Shown: positions 1 to 10,562 of the stretch, one piece after another | Numbering within the stretch: the first letter of the stretch is position 1 | How the letters are laid out: every line of letters starts with the position of its first letter | Origin: Gryganskiella cystojenkinii | Lineage: Eukaryota; Mortierellomycota; Mortierellomycetes; Mortierellales; Mortierellaceae | Direction of reading: 5' to 3' | Length of the DNA: 45,484 bases | Assembly: GCA_015852425.1 (NCBI GenBank) | Contig: JAAAIG010000240.1 | Location: forward strand, 1 to 45,484 | Translations under genes and position numbers: made by a program | The notes under the pieces: model-generated | Databases searched by the model: none | What the model was told of the DNA's origin: nothing | The model's input: the letters and a program-made list of their open reading frames with translations, nothing else

Positions 1-377
1 TTGTGGGCAAGGGATTGGCGTGTGGTGACAGCTGGTTTGCGGACGTGAAGGAGAGAACAAAGAGGAATGGAGGAGGAGGAAAAAAGAAAGCGCAGAATGA
101 AATTTTATGAGAAGTTAGGGAAAGGTTCAGCACTCTCTGTCCAGCGGACAAGCCACTTCCTTTTCAAGAATAAAAAAAAAAAAAAGATATGAGCATAAGA
201 GCAACCGAGAGCGGCGTGTCGCAACGCTTTCACTGCCACTTCCAAAAGACACTTGCCTTTTTACCTACAAATAGTGGACATGTAGCATTCTTGGCCGCCG
301 TCTACGACCATGAAAAAAAGAGTGGCAACATTTGATTATTTCCTTTGTTTTATGTTAACTTCTTAACTTGTGCAACA

Positions 378-456
378 TCACGGTCCGTGAACAGAGTACA
401 GAGTGCGGGTGCGATACTACTCCGTTTTCGGAGTATTATCGCACCTGCACTGTACT
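378..456. repeat. palindrome and long hairpin-forming inverted repeat
   Basis: Bases 402-424 pair with 429-451 around a TTTT loop: 21 of 23 positions are Watson-Crick and one more is G-T. The arms are flanked by AGTACA (395-400), whose complement overlaps the right arm end (TGTACT, 451-456). Immediately before this is a separate 13-base palindrome, TCACGGTCCGTGA (378-390). This is far beyond chance for one position, but no gene end lies close by, so it may be a remnant of a small inverted-repeat element rather than a terminator. Confidence 0.7.
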
Positions 457-1115
457 TCTCGGAGGTACTTGTGAACCCATGGACGAGACAGGGTCGTACA
501 ACAGAAAACGTAAAAAAGACTGCAATCGATTCCACTAGTTGAGGTAGATATGGTGTTCGGCATCCAAGCCGTAGACACTATATGGACTATGGCGTTCAAG
601 AACTAAAGACGAGGAAGTGCCAGGTTCCTCGGACGTAGACCATAGCCGGAGAGGATGCGAGCCAAGACATAGGTCTTTCTCTATGAGTTTCTTCCTTATC
701 CGTGGTGACTGAGTAACCTGAGAGCCGCGGTCCGGGAGAGTAGGGGTGGTGTTTTTTTTCAAAACAAAGAGGCAGAAGATATTCAAAACGTGCTAAGATG
801 AAATTGTATGGTCCAAGCGGGTCTTGATCCAGTCAGTTGAGCTCGATGACGAAAGCTTTAGAAAAGGAATGGACAATTAAATTCTAGAAGTTCTGAACCC
901 TTCTTCCTCGGGCTCGGCGCAAAAGTCACCCTCGACTTTGATGACCGCCTGAAGGCCAAAATCGTCACTGTTTAATGGTATATTTGCGGCACTGATCAAA
1001 GACATTAAATGGGTGGCGAACCCGGCCTCTAGTGACAGGGCCTAAAATGCTGCGCGACAAAGGTAGCAAGCCGTAACTTTTCCCCCTTTCCTTTATCCAT
1101 CGTTCCCAACAAACA

Positions 1116-1390
1116 ATGATTTCTAATCATTCATTCCCACAACCTTCACTTGCACTCTCAAATACGGCTGGTCTTTCTCTCAGCCGGTATTCCCTTTCAC
1201 TTTGTATAAAGGTGAGTGAGAAGACTTGGGACAAGAGAGCGTGTGCTGGACAATTGACCTCATGTTGTTTGAGTTCATTCTACCTGGAGAATGTGTGAGT
1301 CCTTAACATTTGCTCCTTTGTCGGTCACTGCATCTCTTTTCTCCTCTTTCCACAATATCAGGCTGATGAGACCCATCGCGGTCGGTAACA
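1116..1390 (+). CDS. possible two-exon small hypothetical protein
   Basis: This is a weak candidate. An ATG at 1116 follows a pyrimidine-rich leader and opens 32 codons ending at 1211, directly followed by GTGAGT. An acceptor in a pyrimidine-rich tract (ACAATATCAG, ending 1362) would join in frame to eight more codons and a TAA, giving about 40 residues. The product would be Ser-rich with no recognisable domain. Canonical splice signals argue for it; the small size and lack of any motif argue against it. Confidence 0.2.
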
Positions 1391-2007
1391 TAAGGTTCTT
1401 CGTGATTGAAGAGGCTAGGCGAAGGAAGACGGCTTTGGGAGTCAGTTCTGGTGTTGGTTGGAAGGTGCAGTAGTCGGCGTTAGGAGTTCTTTTCAAACCA
1501 GGTAATGGATGGGATGGGGCACGAAGGCTCTCCACCTGCTCGTGGCCTGTTCTTCACAACTTGAGATAGCTGGGAATCGTTGGCAATAACAAGCGTGATT
1601 GTTACAATGTACCTCACAAACATTGCGAGCTCCTGAACAGCCAAAAAAAAATATGGGAGAACTGCCTGGATGGGATTCGAGCTTTTTGCTCGCACAAATC
1701 CTACTGAATGTAACTCTGAATTGCTCTGTGTATGTATCTCAAAACAGGCTTTCGAACTTGTAAAACCCCTCGGGATGCCTGGGATCACCCGGATCGAGTG
1801 AGCTAGCTTTTGTTGCAATTTGAAATATCACCGATAGATGAACAAAAGTCAACTCCGTACAGGATCCATTCCTACTATCTACCTCTGTCGATACTGAACA
1901 CTACCGACTTTCAAGCCATAGTCTGGAGAGGTCCTGTTTTGTTACAATAATGAATCTGTATTACGATGAATAATATGAAGAGAAAAACGATTGGCTAAAG
2001 GACAGAA

Positions 2008-5000
2008 TTATCTGCTTTCGATAACTTGAGTGTCCCTGTTCAACTGATCCGTCAACGCCTCCAGGCCATGAAGAACAACTGGCAATACCTCCTCAGGACT
2101 CAGCATTGGAACTCGTTGCTGCTGATGCGATAATGATAGCGATGATGACGATGACGATGAACGTTGTTGTCGCTGACTGAGATAAGGATGCATTCTCGAT
2201 TTGAGTTTCCGTGCCAGGTACTCCTGAGAATGATGAGGCTTCGGGATCGAGATCACGTCCAGTGGTGGGCTTGCAAACCAAAGAACCTCGCCCTTGTCGT
2301 TGTGCGCAAACAGATCCACAGTCTTGGGCGACAAAATCTTAGGCGTGTTGTCCTTCGAGATCCGTCCATGGTCTTGAGTATTCATATGAACGTTCATGCC
2401 CATGCCCATGCCCGTCAATCCCAGACCAGTCTGAGCGCTGCTGACTCCTGATCCAGGGAGAAGGGGCCCACTACCGAGAGGCGGCGTCGAGATGCCACTG
2501 CCAGGGAGTGTTGGCATCTGTGTTGGCGGCGCAAGCACGGGTGCGGGCGCCGAGCTTGGGGGTGGCATCGAATGAGAACCATCCACGACCATAGCTCCAG
2601 CACCACTAACTGAGCTCGTAGAGTTGGTCCTCACGTGCTGGTGATTGGTGAAAGAAGGGGCCGGGGAACCTAGCGATTGTTGTTGCTGGTGTTGTTGTTG
2701 GCCCTGGGTCGGCATCGCAAGAGGTTTTTGGAATGCCTGAGGTGAACCTACCGATCCTCCTGGCAAGGTAGCCATGTTGCCATTGGGAGACTGAAACGGC
2801 GGCGATGATACTTGCTGAGCAATCATTGGTGGTTGCTGCTGTTGCATCTGGAGCTGCGCCATGTTTCTTTGTTGTTGCTGCAGCGCCGCTTGCTGCAAGG
2901 CTTGTTGTTGCTGAGCCATTTGTTGCTGCTGCTGCTGCTGGTGTTGTTGAGCCTGAGCCTGAGCCTGAGCTTGTGCCTGTGCTTGTGCTTGCGCCTGTGC
3001 TTGAGCCTGTGCCTGTGCTTGTGCCTGTGCCTGTGCCTGTGCCTGAGCCTGAGCTTGAGCTTGTGCCTGTGCCTGTGCCTGTGCTTGAGCGTGTTGTTGT
3101 TGTTGTTGCTGCTGCTTTGCAAGGTTGGCCTGTTGTTGTTGCTGTGCCAAATGTTGTTGTTGAGCTAATTGCTGCTGCTGCTGAGCGAGCTGTTGCTGTT
3201 GTTGCTGGGCGATCTGTTGCTGCATATGAGGCGATTGACCAGGGTAAGATTGGCCAAATTGCTGTTGCTGCTGTTGCTGCTGTTGCTGAATTGCCATCTG
3301 CTGTGGTGAGAAAGATCCAGGAGGATATTGCTGAGATGTCGACGGCAGTCCCTGTTGAGGATAACCCTGAGGAGAGTATCCGGGTTGTGGTTGGAAAGGA
3401 AGAGCCTGACCGAACTGTGGTTGTTGTTGAGGGTACTGTTGCTGTGGATATCCCGGGCCGCCAAACTGAGGGTATCCAGGTCCTCCTTGAGAGTAGGCAG
3501 GTGGTCGTTGTTGCATCGGTTGATTCGGGTTAAACGGTTGTTGAGGGTATTGGATTCCACGTTGTTGCTGCTGTTGTTGCATATGCTGGTGCATCGCCTG
3601 TGAGTGTTGTTGTTGAGGGTAGGGTGCGTTGGTCTGCATGGGCTGACCAGGCATACCAGGCATACCGGGCATCCCCTGCATTCCTGGACGGGGTGAGGCG
3701 CCGCTGTAAGGTCCTGCTGGGTTGTATTGGCTATAGGGGGCCATTTGTTGGGGATGTTGTCCAGGGTGACCCATTTGCTGCTGCTGCGGCTGGGAGCCAG
3801 GTCCTTGAGTTACAGAAGCGGGTTGACCAGGTGTTCCAGGAGTATCGGGAAGAGGCTTTTTCCTTGGACGTCCTCGTTTCATGGCTGGAGGTGCTGGTGC
3901 TTGGGGCAAGATGGCATGTTCATGAGCAACGTGGCGTTGGAGGCCTGCCTGATCAGGGAATACACTACAAGTGAAACAGAGAAAGAGGATTACGATTAGT
4001 AAGTTGGCAAAGGCCTTACTCTTCATGCGTTTATTCCCGTTCAACGAATTATACCAGCAACTTACGCTGAGCACTGCAATCCCGTTGTCAAGCTGGCATA
4101 GTGGCATCGCAACCAATGCTGAGGAGGAGGCAACTGTCCCGGAGGGAGCTTTGTCATGGGTGGGGATCCAGGATGTTGTTGAACAGAGTTACGCTTCGCA
4201 AGAGAAGGGGCAGCGACAGCAGAGGCATTCTGGTGATTGGGGGCGATCTGAGGTGTGATCGACCGTGAGTTTCGGTCATTGTTCTCCTGTTTACCAGCAG
4301 CTTTATCCATCATCGAGGCGCTTGGAAGGCGTTTGAGGACCAGAGGCTCTGGGAAAGGCTTGAGTTTGATATCGGTGGGTTTGTGACCAGGTGGCAAAAT
4401 GCTGGCCCAGTTCTTTATCTTAGAGATTGCCTTGTAGGTTTCGCTGTAGCGTTGCTCGCACAGGTAGATACTCTGACCCTGCCTCCAGTCCACAGGACGA
4501 CCGCGGATGAATTCTCTTGTGTAGAGGACAAAGCATCTGTCGATAATTTCGTCCACCAAGTGTTCATGGGGTCCTGACGCCTTGAGAACCTCTGAGGGGT
4601 AGAATCGCATGGCGTAGGGGTGGACGATTTGATCTGGTCGCAAAAACCAAGTGGCATCCATTCCTGTTTGTCCACTATAAATATAGAGATGAGATACTTT
4701 GTAAGCGCCTGCCTTGGCATTGCAGTGCATGTGGCAGCCTGCATGTAAAATATTGTAGCTTACTTTTCATCTTCCCAAAGACTAAAGATCAGAGCGATAA
4801 TAGGCTTGGAGGGGTCGTTGGAATTCCGAAGATGGACAAAATCACCTATTACAATAAAAAGCACAGACGTTAGGCTAGAGTTGACGTAAATTCAGCTGTC
4901 GTGCTATTCTCTTGACAGATGGCTCACAACAACTCACCGATGCTATAAGTGACGCCTTGCTGTACAACTTTGGTCAACTCCTTGACATGCTTTCTTGCGT

Positions 5001-6678
5001 GTTTATTCTTGGACGATCCTCGACCATCCTTGCCAATCTCTTTCCAGAACAGTTCCTAATTAAAATAGAAAAGAAATCAGTGCTTTGGCTTTGAATCAAT
5101 TTTCAAGAGAATCATAGATGCGAATTCTCCTTTACCTGCAAGTCCTCTGCATCCAAGTAGACATCCGATCCTTCAGCGTTGTATTGCTTCGCGTTCTCGA
5201 ACATCAGCTCAAAGTCTTCCTCAAAGCTTTCAAGTGTCGGGTAGGCTCCTTGGACGATTTTCCTCTTGATCATGTCCAAGGCGATAGGTCGAACAATCTA
5301 TGTTGTGTTAATGGGTAAACGATGAGAAGAGAGGGTGCGAACGTTAGAAGAAAACAAAAATTTAGCTGAAAATCGCAGGGGGGTGATAGGGGAAATGATC
5401 CAAAACGCGCAAATGACTTTTCGGTAGAGTCTCTCACTCCAGCTTACCTCAACATAGTAGTCAGGATAGTCCTCCTGACTCGGCAACTCGAAAAAGAGTT
5501 CGGCCACTAACCGCCCACTAAGACGAAACAGGATACGAGGGATGATGAGAATATGCGGCAAAAAGGAAATATGTCAGCATTGTCGTTTCCAGGTTAGGTT
5601 ATCATAATGTCGTTACCCAGGATCTCGTTGCCCCCCTTACCTTTCATCCTTGTGGTTCTTGATCGTCTTGAATATACGGTTACAAAAATCCGCGGAGAAC
5701 TGAAGGTTGCAAATCGAATTCAGAATAGAAAAAAATTCGCGTTAGATACGACATAGAGTAGTAATCATTCAGGATCATTCTGACCAAATTCTCCACAATC
5801 CTTGCCTGTTCCTGCTCCTCCTGTAGTGCTGAAGTGGCGCCTTCTTCCAGGATAAGCTGAATTGCTGCAATATGATTCTGTAAGTGAGCAAGAGAAAAAA
5901 GAGAGAAGGTTTTCAGGTCAGTCATACACGTCTCAGACTTGCACATGATCTCATCTCAGTCCACTTGAGCGAAGGGGGATGAGAATAAAAAAAGGGAGGA
6001 GACGGATGGAAGTGAGGGGGCAGGTTCAAAAGAGGGAAAAGTGGGACTTGGACAAGGGGCGTTTTGAGACGAGCAGTAAGGCACACTCGTAGTTGAAAAA
6101 GAAATGGGGGACCTTGCTTACCTCCAGAGTTGTCGCATCCTTGTGAATAGGGGATCCCTTTCGATTGTACTCCTTTGCGTTGGCTGTCAATGTTTTCAAG
6201 TCCTTTGTGAAGTTGCCGATTCGCTCCTTATCGTACGCTCCTGACTTGAGTCGACCCTATGAAAGCAAAGAAAAAGCAAGGAGGTTTGACATAAGCGATC
6301 TGTGTTTGCTGTGCCGTGTGTCGCGTCTTTTTGAAATCCTAGTTGGCGGTGCGCGTGGGGTATGACTGCTCACCCTGATGATGTCGAAGGCGATTGGATT
6401 TGATATCATCGAGTAGTAGTCAGGGTACTCTGATCTATCGGGCAACTCCATGAATAATTCAGAAATAAGGCGGCCACTACGACAAGAGAGTATATATACT
6501 GGTTAAAACGCCTCCTTCACTTGCTGTTATAGCTCTCTCTGTTTGTTTTCGTTAATCCGGTTTACCTCTTGTCGGTGAGATTCTCCAATCGGTCGAGTAC
6601 CATGGACATGGCCTCCTTCTTGTTCGCGAGTGGAAGTCCATCGGTTATTGAACCCGAGCCCTCCTGCTTGCGAGGCAT
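2008..6678 (-). CDS. RSC1/RSC2-like tandem bromodomain and BAH domain chromatin protein
   Basis: Eleven exons (6678-6566, 6476-6374, 6256-6122, 5877-5785, 5699-5641, 5517-5448, 5297-5136, 5055-4938, 4845-4764, 4674-4066, 3964-2008) join to 3501 nt, 1166 residues. Bromodomain 1 lies at about 22-125 and bromodomain 2 at about 148-255; both keep the PDYY motif and the Asn of NAKEYN / NAKQYN that contacts acetyl-lysine. A BAH domain follows (about 285-410), then a C2H2-like knuckle (F-x5-L-x2-H-x4-H near 517-531), an AT-hook (KRGRPRKK, 544-551), a Gln-rich low-complexity tail with a long Ala-Gln repeat, and a conserved-looking C-terminal block (TVDLFAHNDKGEVLWFASPP). Two bromodomains plus BAH plus AT-hook is the architecture of yeast Rsc1/Rsc2, subunits of the nuclear RSC remodeller; polybromo is the animal relative. 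The donor of exon 4 (GTCAGA) is atypical and least certain. Confidence 0.88.
2943..3093 (-). repeat. hexanucleotide-type repeat coding an (Ala-Gln)n tract
   Basis: Within the last exon of the bromodomain gene, about 25 consecutive Ala-Gln pairs are encoded (about residues 805-855). The repeat is regular at the protein level but mixed at the DNA level: Ala uses GCT, GCA and occasionally GCG, and Gln uses both CAA and CAG. It is bordered by poly-Gln runs of CAA/CAG on both sides. It also keeps all three opposite-strand frames largely open, which creates spurious plus-strand reading frames at 2805-3533. Confidence 0.85.
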
Positions 6679-6786
6679 TGTTGATGGAGTCTACGTGTGT
6701 TCTTGAAGCACGAGGCGTTTAAACTACTTGTGCAAGAAAAAGAGGCAAGAAAAGTGTTAATGGATAGGTCTTTCGGGTTGTCCAAT

Positions 6787-6832
6787 GGAGAAGGGTTGAT
6801 GAATGTAAAGGAGAAGGGTTGATGAATGTAAA
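6787..6832. repeat. tandem duplication of a 23-base unit
   Basis: The unit starting GGAGAAGGGTTGATGAATG occurs twice back to back with no mismatch, followed by a partial third copy (GGAGA). It lies in the upstream region of the bromodomain gene. It is probably a recent slippage duplication. Confidence 0.8.
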
Positions 6833-7467
6833 GGAGAGGGAGACGACAGGGCAAAAGGAAAGGAGGGGTAGGGGAGAGGAAAGAGAGTCTCGAGGGGGCG
6901 AGCTGTTGTCCGCTTGACTGTTGTCGTAATAGGCGTATGCAGAAAAAAGGAATAAAAAAAATAGACGCGTCGAAGCTGATCTTTTCTTAGTATTTTTTTT
7001 TTTTCCTTCTTCCCAATGTCCTCAATCGTGGTGGCGCGCCTTTCAAAAGCGGCTTCTTTTCTTTCTGGTTGAATTGTTGTTTGTCTGTACTCCCATCTCG
7101 TTTCGATTGCGACAATATAAAAATGAGAGCAAGAGAATGTGCATCGTGATGCAACCAAAAGAGCCAGCATTTGTATAAACAGCTTACATGGAGAAGAGGG
7201 TTATAGTTTGTAGTTCGGTTTGGGAGCGATGGGGTTTTAAAAGGAGCGAAAATGGGGATTGGGTTGATGGAACGGACACTCAATAAAATGGAGCGCATTT
7301 CCACCGTTCTCTGTGACAAAGGATCTGGCCAGCCAACCACATTTCGCGCGTGATCGATGTCACTGTAGACAATATAATCGTAAGTGCTGCAGTGCTTTCC
7401 TACACCTTTTGTCGCGTGAGGGAATCCACCCAACACGAAGTGTGCCTCTTGAAGACGTTCGCTTTTA

Positions 7468-7490
7468 CTCTCTCTCTCTCTCTCTCTCTC
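7468..7490. repeat. CT dinucleotide microsatellite
   Basis: An uninterrupted CT run of 23 bases lies in the middle of the gene-poor region. No coding frame is associated with it. Confidence 0.85.
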
Positions 7491-8727
7491 CTTCTCTCCC
7501 TCGAAACCATTTGTATGCTCTTTTTGATGCAGGTTACGATCGACTCGTTTTATTTTTTTTATTTTTTGAGTTGAACTTTTGAGAATTTGCAGTCTGATTT
7601 TTTAATCTGTTTAAAATCGTCTTGTCTATCGAAGACAAGCACAAGTGGGGACTGTGGCCCGCAAACATGGAGTACGGTTCTTGGGTCGCTGCAAGATAAG
7701 GCAAGTAGGGAAAAAAAAGCTATTCCGCATTACGGTCCAGAGAAAGACGTCGGACTTCGTGATCTCGGTTGATCAATTTATCATGTATTCACCACATATT
7801 CATTGTCTTCACGCAAAACCATTCGTGATTATGTTCCCTCTCTCCGCAAAAAGAGAAAAACGTCTGTCCAAGCACTCCTCGGACAGAACTTTGGTCTAGC
7901 ACAAAAACTCGTTGCTCTCAAAAATCCACTTCCACAGAGATTATTTATTCTCCGCGTCCTGAGAATGTGGTAGACAACTCAAATCCCCCACTGTCTGTAT
8001 GCATCTCTTCTTCTTTTGAGGACGCGGTCTAGCAAGAGTGACATTCATCTCCAGAATATTTTGTCCTTGTTGGTGTGTGTGTTGGAGTCTTTCTCAGGGG
8101 TGAACCCCCTTGCTGGAATAGTGGTGACAAAATACAAAATAGATTGCTCAGTAACGAAAATCTATTGGCGATGCTATAAACAGGCGGTCCAAGCTGGAAA
8201 GCTGTAGGGATGCAGGGGAAACAACATGGTTTTGAATTACAACAGAAAAATAGCGGCAAAATGTGGTTGTTTTCAAGAACCTCATGAAAAACGTCGCGCA
8301 ACAGTCAGCATGCATTACAACCAATCCTCAATCTCGGCACCACCAAAAACCCCCTGCAATCTCCCTCCTCTCACAAACAAATGAGTCCGACAAAAAGACA
8401 AATTGAGTGGCGCCCCCTCCCTCCAAGACGATAGTTGTACTCGTTTCGTGTCTCTCGCCTCCATTCCTCATAAATGACAGGGTTCAGTTTTGTCGTCTCT
8501 TGTTCCCTCTTGGCCACTACAGCATCTTTTTCTCCCCCTCCCCCCACCCCTCTTCTCACTTTCGCTCACTCTCCCAAAACAAAAACTCTTTCCTTTAAGC
8601 GTCTTTCTCTGTCTCTCTTTAACACGCACGCACAAGCCAGCTCTCCCGCTCTCCCGTTCCGTCGACCTCGTCGACAAAAAGGATTTCAAAATTCTCTGTT
8701 TATTTTGCTGCTGCTGTTCGTCCAGCG

Positions 8728-8745
8728 ATGACGACTATGATATGA
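8728..8745 (+). promoter_or_regulatory. five-codon upstream ORF overlapping the main start
   Basis: An ATG at 8728 opens a five-codon frame whose TGA (8743-8745) overlaps the main ATG (8742-8744) as ATGA. Ribosomes starting there would terminate on top of the main start codon, which could dampen translation or allow reinitiation. Whether 8728 lies in the mature leader depends on the transcription start, which is not visible. Confidence 0.4.
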
Positions 8746-9287
8746 CGTTCAAGGAGAAGCTCCTTCGATGGATGCGCATCCTGGTCTTGACTCTTGCCTA
8801 TCTCAACCTCACCGCACTCACCGTCCGCTGGATTGTTACCATCCTGAACGCAGCCAGTCGAGCAGATGTCCATCTAGATTGGCGTGACGGAGCCCAAATC
8901 GGCGTCTCGATCGTTCTGTCCATCATGTCATTGTATACATTCTTGGGTCCAGCCACGAGATGGGACGCCAAATTCAAGTATCCTCGGGGCTTCCTCTTGC
9001 TCTGCATGGCCGCCTTGCTGCTCTACCTCAATTCGAACGTTCTCAAGGACCAGGTTGACAACAGTCATTCCCAGGATTACCAAACGAAATACGGTAGCAA
9101 CCCGTTTGCGTGCGATTCTTTGAATGGGACAGTTGGACAGTGTTACGCCTACTGGGTCTGTGTCTTCTTGTCACTTATCCTGGCAACCTTTATTGTCCCA
9201 GAAGTCATTTTGAGTCTTTGGAGCGCGTCCACGCTCGCTCGTCGGCGGAAGGAGGACCTGGAAATGCGACCGTTCCATCGATTTTAA
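8742..9287 (+). CDS. four-span membrane protein, function unknown
   Basis: A single exon encodes 181 residues. Four hydrophobic segments are visible at about 11-35, 52-70, 83-101 and 135-160. The loop between spans 3 and 4 (102-134) carries Cys124 and Cys134, which could form a disulfide, and an N-glycosylation sequon at Asn128, so this loop probably faces the lumen or cell exterior. The tail is basic (ARRRKED). The topology resembles MARVEL-type or tetraspan proteins, but I cannot assign a family. The frame is open further upstream without an ATG and that part is CT-rich leader, so the first in-frame ATG at 8742 is chosen. A short upstream reading frame overlaps this start. Confidence 0.75.
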   Translation: MTFKEKLLRWMRILVLTLAYLNLTALTVRWIVTILNAASRADVHLDWRDGAQIGVSIVLSIMSLYTFLGPATRWDAKFKYPRGFLLLCMAALLLYLNSNVLKDQVDNSHSQDYQTKYGSNPFACDSLNGTVGQCYAYWVCVFLSLILATFIVPEVILSLWSASTLARRRKEDLEMRPFHRF

Positions 9288-9905
9288 AAATAATATCGCA
9301 GGCAAACTCTGACCCTCGAGTTGAAAAAAGAGAACGAACAAATCAAGGACGCTGTTGAAACTTTCCCTCTGCCTGCACGTGGCTTTGGTGACCTTCTGTC
9401 CAAAGATACCCGTAATCAATGATACTTTTGCCATCCGCTCAAGACTGGTTTTCCTCATGAACAAGACGATTCCAAGGCACCGACATTCTGTAGACTTTGG
9501 CCTTTTTTTTTTGGCCGCTGATAAAAATCTACACCCAGAGCCAGAAATAAGCTTTCTTGCTCACTAGATTTCTAATGCATGGAGGATTCTCGACAACGGC
9601 TGAAAGGTCTCTTTCTTCGGTACAAAGCATGGACAACAACAACAAATATGCAAAGACAATTACGACGATAGCATGTTCCTTTGTCTCTTCGTGGACAAGA
9701 TGTTTATTGTACAAATATATACACTTTTCTCTTAGTGCACAAGGAAAGAAAGAAAAAAAGATTTTTTTTTGTGTTTTTTGGATTTTTTTTGTGTGCTTGA
9801 TGATGTTTGTGGCGTTCTGGTGTGAGTAGTCCTTGCCCCTTGAGACATGAAATGAGGTAGGAGTCAACCCGAGAAGTAAAGAGCTGAACCAATGATGCAA
9901 ACACT
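9288..9905. other. intergenic region between convergent genes
   Basis: This contains the 3' flanks of the membrane protein gene and of the ribosomal protein gene. It is rich in A and T homopolymers, including a TTTTTTTTGTG-type tract around 9760-9800. I see no gene and no structured RNA. Confidence 0.6.
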
Positions 9906-10562
9906 TTAAGCCTGGGCACGAAGGACCTTCTCGAAGTGAGAGGCAAGGGATCCCTTGTTGTTCAGGTACTTGACATAGCAACCATCGGGCTGGAGTTTAC
10001 CATCGAGACGAGCCTGTTGGTAATCTGCACGAGACAGCTTGGTAAAACCCCACTTCTTGGAGACGATAATCTTTTGGCGACCCGCAAACTTGAACTTTGC
10101 ACGACGCAACGACTCGATGACGACAGCTTTGTTGGAATCCTTGGTACGGACCGAGAAGATGACCTGACCAATGTCAACACGGGCGGCGGTACCGAGGGGC
10201 TTACCCCAGGCACCACGCATACCGGTTTGGAGACGATCCGCACCGGCACAGGACAACATCTTGTTGATACGCAAGACATGGAAGGGGTGGAGGCGGACTC
10301 GCATATGGAAGGAATCCTTGCCAGACATCTTGGAGATGTACTTGTTACAACAGATACGACCAGCCTCGAGGGCCTCAGACGAAATCTGTTGCTTCTCGTC
10401 ACAGAGCAGGTGGACACAGAGTGGGAACTCGTCGACACCGGCCTTCTTACGACCGAGGTCGTAGATACGAATCTTAGGGTCGGGGACACCACGGCAGAAA
10501 CGCGACTTTGGATAAGCCTTGTTCTTTTGGTATCTGTAACAGCGAGCAGGACGGCGACCCAT
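9906..10562 (-). CDS. RPL10: 60S ribosomal protein L10 (uL16)
   Basis: An intronless frame of 218 residues starts [20 protein letters not shown] and continues with the family-typical [21 protein letters not shown] and [16 protein letters not shown] segments. Length and sequence match eukaryotic uL16 (QM protein), which joins the 60S subunit late in the cytoplasm, helps shape the peptidyl-transferase and tRNA-accommodation region, and takes part in release of Nmd3. Codon choice is strongly biased toward C- and G-ending codons (for example AAG, CGA/CGT, GTC), unlike its neighbours, as expected for very high expression. The gene is divergent from the OTU1 gene with a 451-base spacer. Confidence 0.97.
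   Translation of the reverse strand: MGRRPARCYRYQKNKAYPKSRFCRGVPDPKIRIYDLGRKKAGVDEFPLCVHLLCDEKQQISSEALEAGRICCNKYISKMSGKDSFHMRVRLHPFHVLRINKMLSCAGADRLQTGMRGAWGKPLGTAARVDIGQVIFSVRTKDSNKAVVIESLRRAKFKFAGRQKIIVSKKWGFTKLSRADYQQARLDGKLQPDGCYVKYLNNKGSLASHFEKVLRAQA

Larger units (their letters stand above)
1..2007. other. gene-poor region with hairpins
   Basis: I find no convincing gene here. The stretch contains a strong inverted repeat at 378-456, a smaller one at 587-645, a poly(A) run near 172-184, and short stretches that read like eroded coding sequence (about 885-983, and the minus strand of 535-786). A possible two-exon small gene at 1116-1390 is listed separately. The last ~100 bases form the 3' flank of the minus-strand bromodomain gene. 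The reading frames longer than 60 codons lack a credible ATG or family resemblance. Confidence 0.6.
6679..8741. other. 2-kb intergenic region between divergent genes
   Basis: This holds the promoter side of the minus-strand bromodomain gene and of the plus-strand membrane protein gene. A 23-base direct repeat (6787-6809 and 6810-6832) lies 110-155 bases upstream of the bromodomain start. A 23-base CT microsatellite occupies 7468-7490. The segment 8510-8700 is strongly pyrimidine-rich, as expected of a fungal 5' leader. I see no RNA gene, no mobile element and no credible coding exon. Confidence 0.6.

Noticed and set aside
1480..1818. 112-codon minus-strand open frame
   Set aside because: It opens at a TTG, contains no recognisable domain and ends in low-information sequence; kept only as part of the gene-poor left end.
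2805..3533. Long plus-strand open frames (up to 242 codons) of Val/Leu repeats
   Set aside because: They are antisense to the CAG/CAA and Ala-Gln repeat of the bromodomain gene; repeats of this type keep several frames free of stops.
6987..7436. 149-codon minus-strand open frame in the gene-poor region
   Set aside because: It includes A-run sequence coding Lys repeats, shows no domain, and has no introns or leader features expected of a gene.
9760..9800. Poly(T)-rich tract as a possible transposon tail
   Set aside because: No target-site duplication or coding remnant flanks it; such homopolymer runs are common between genes throughout this window.
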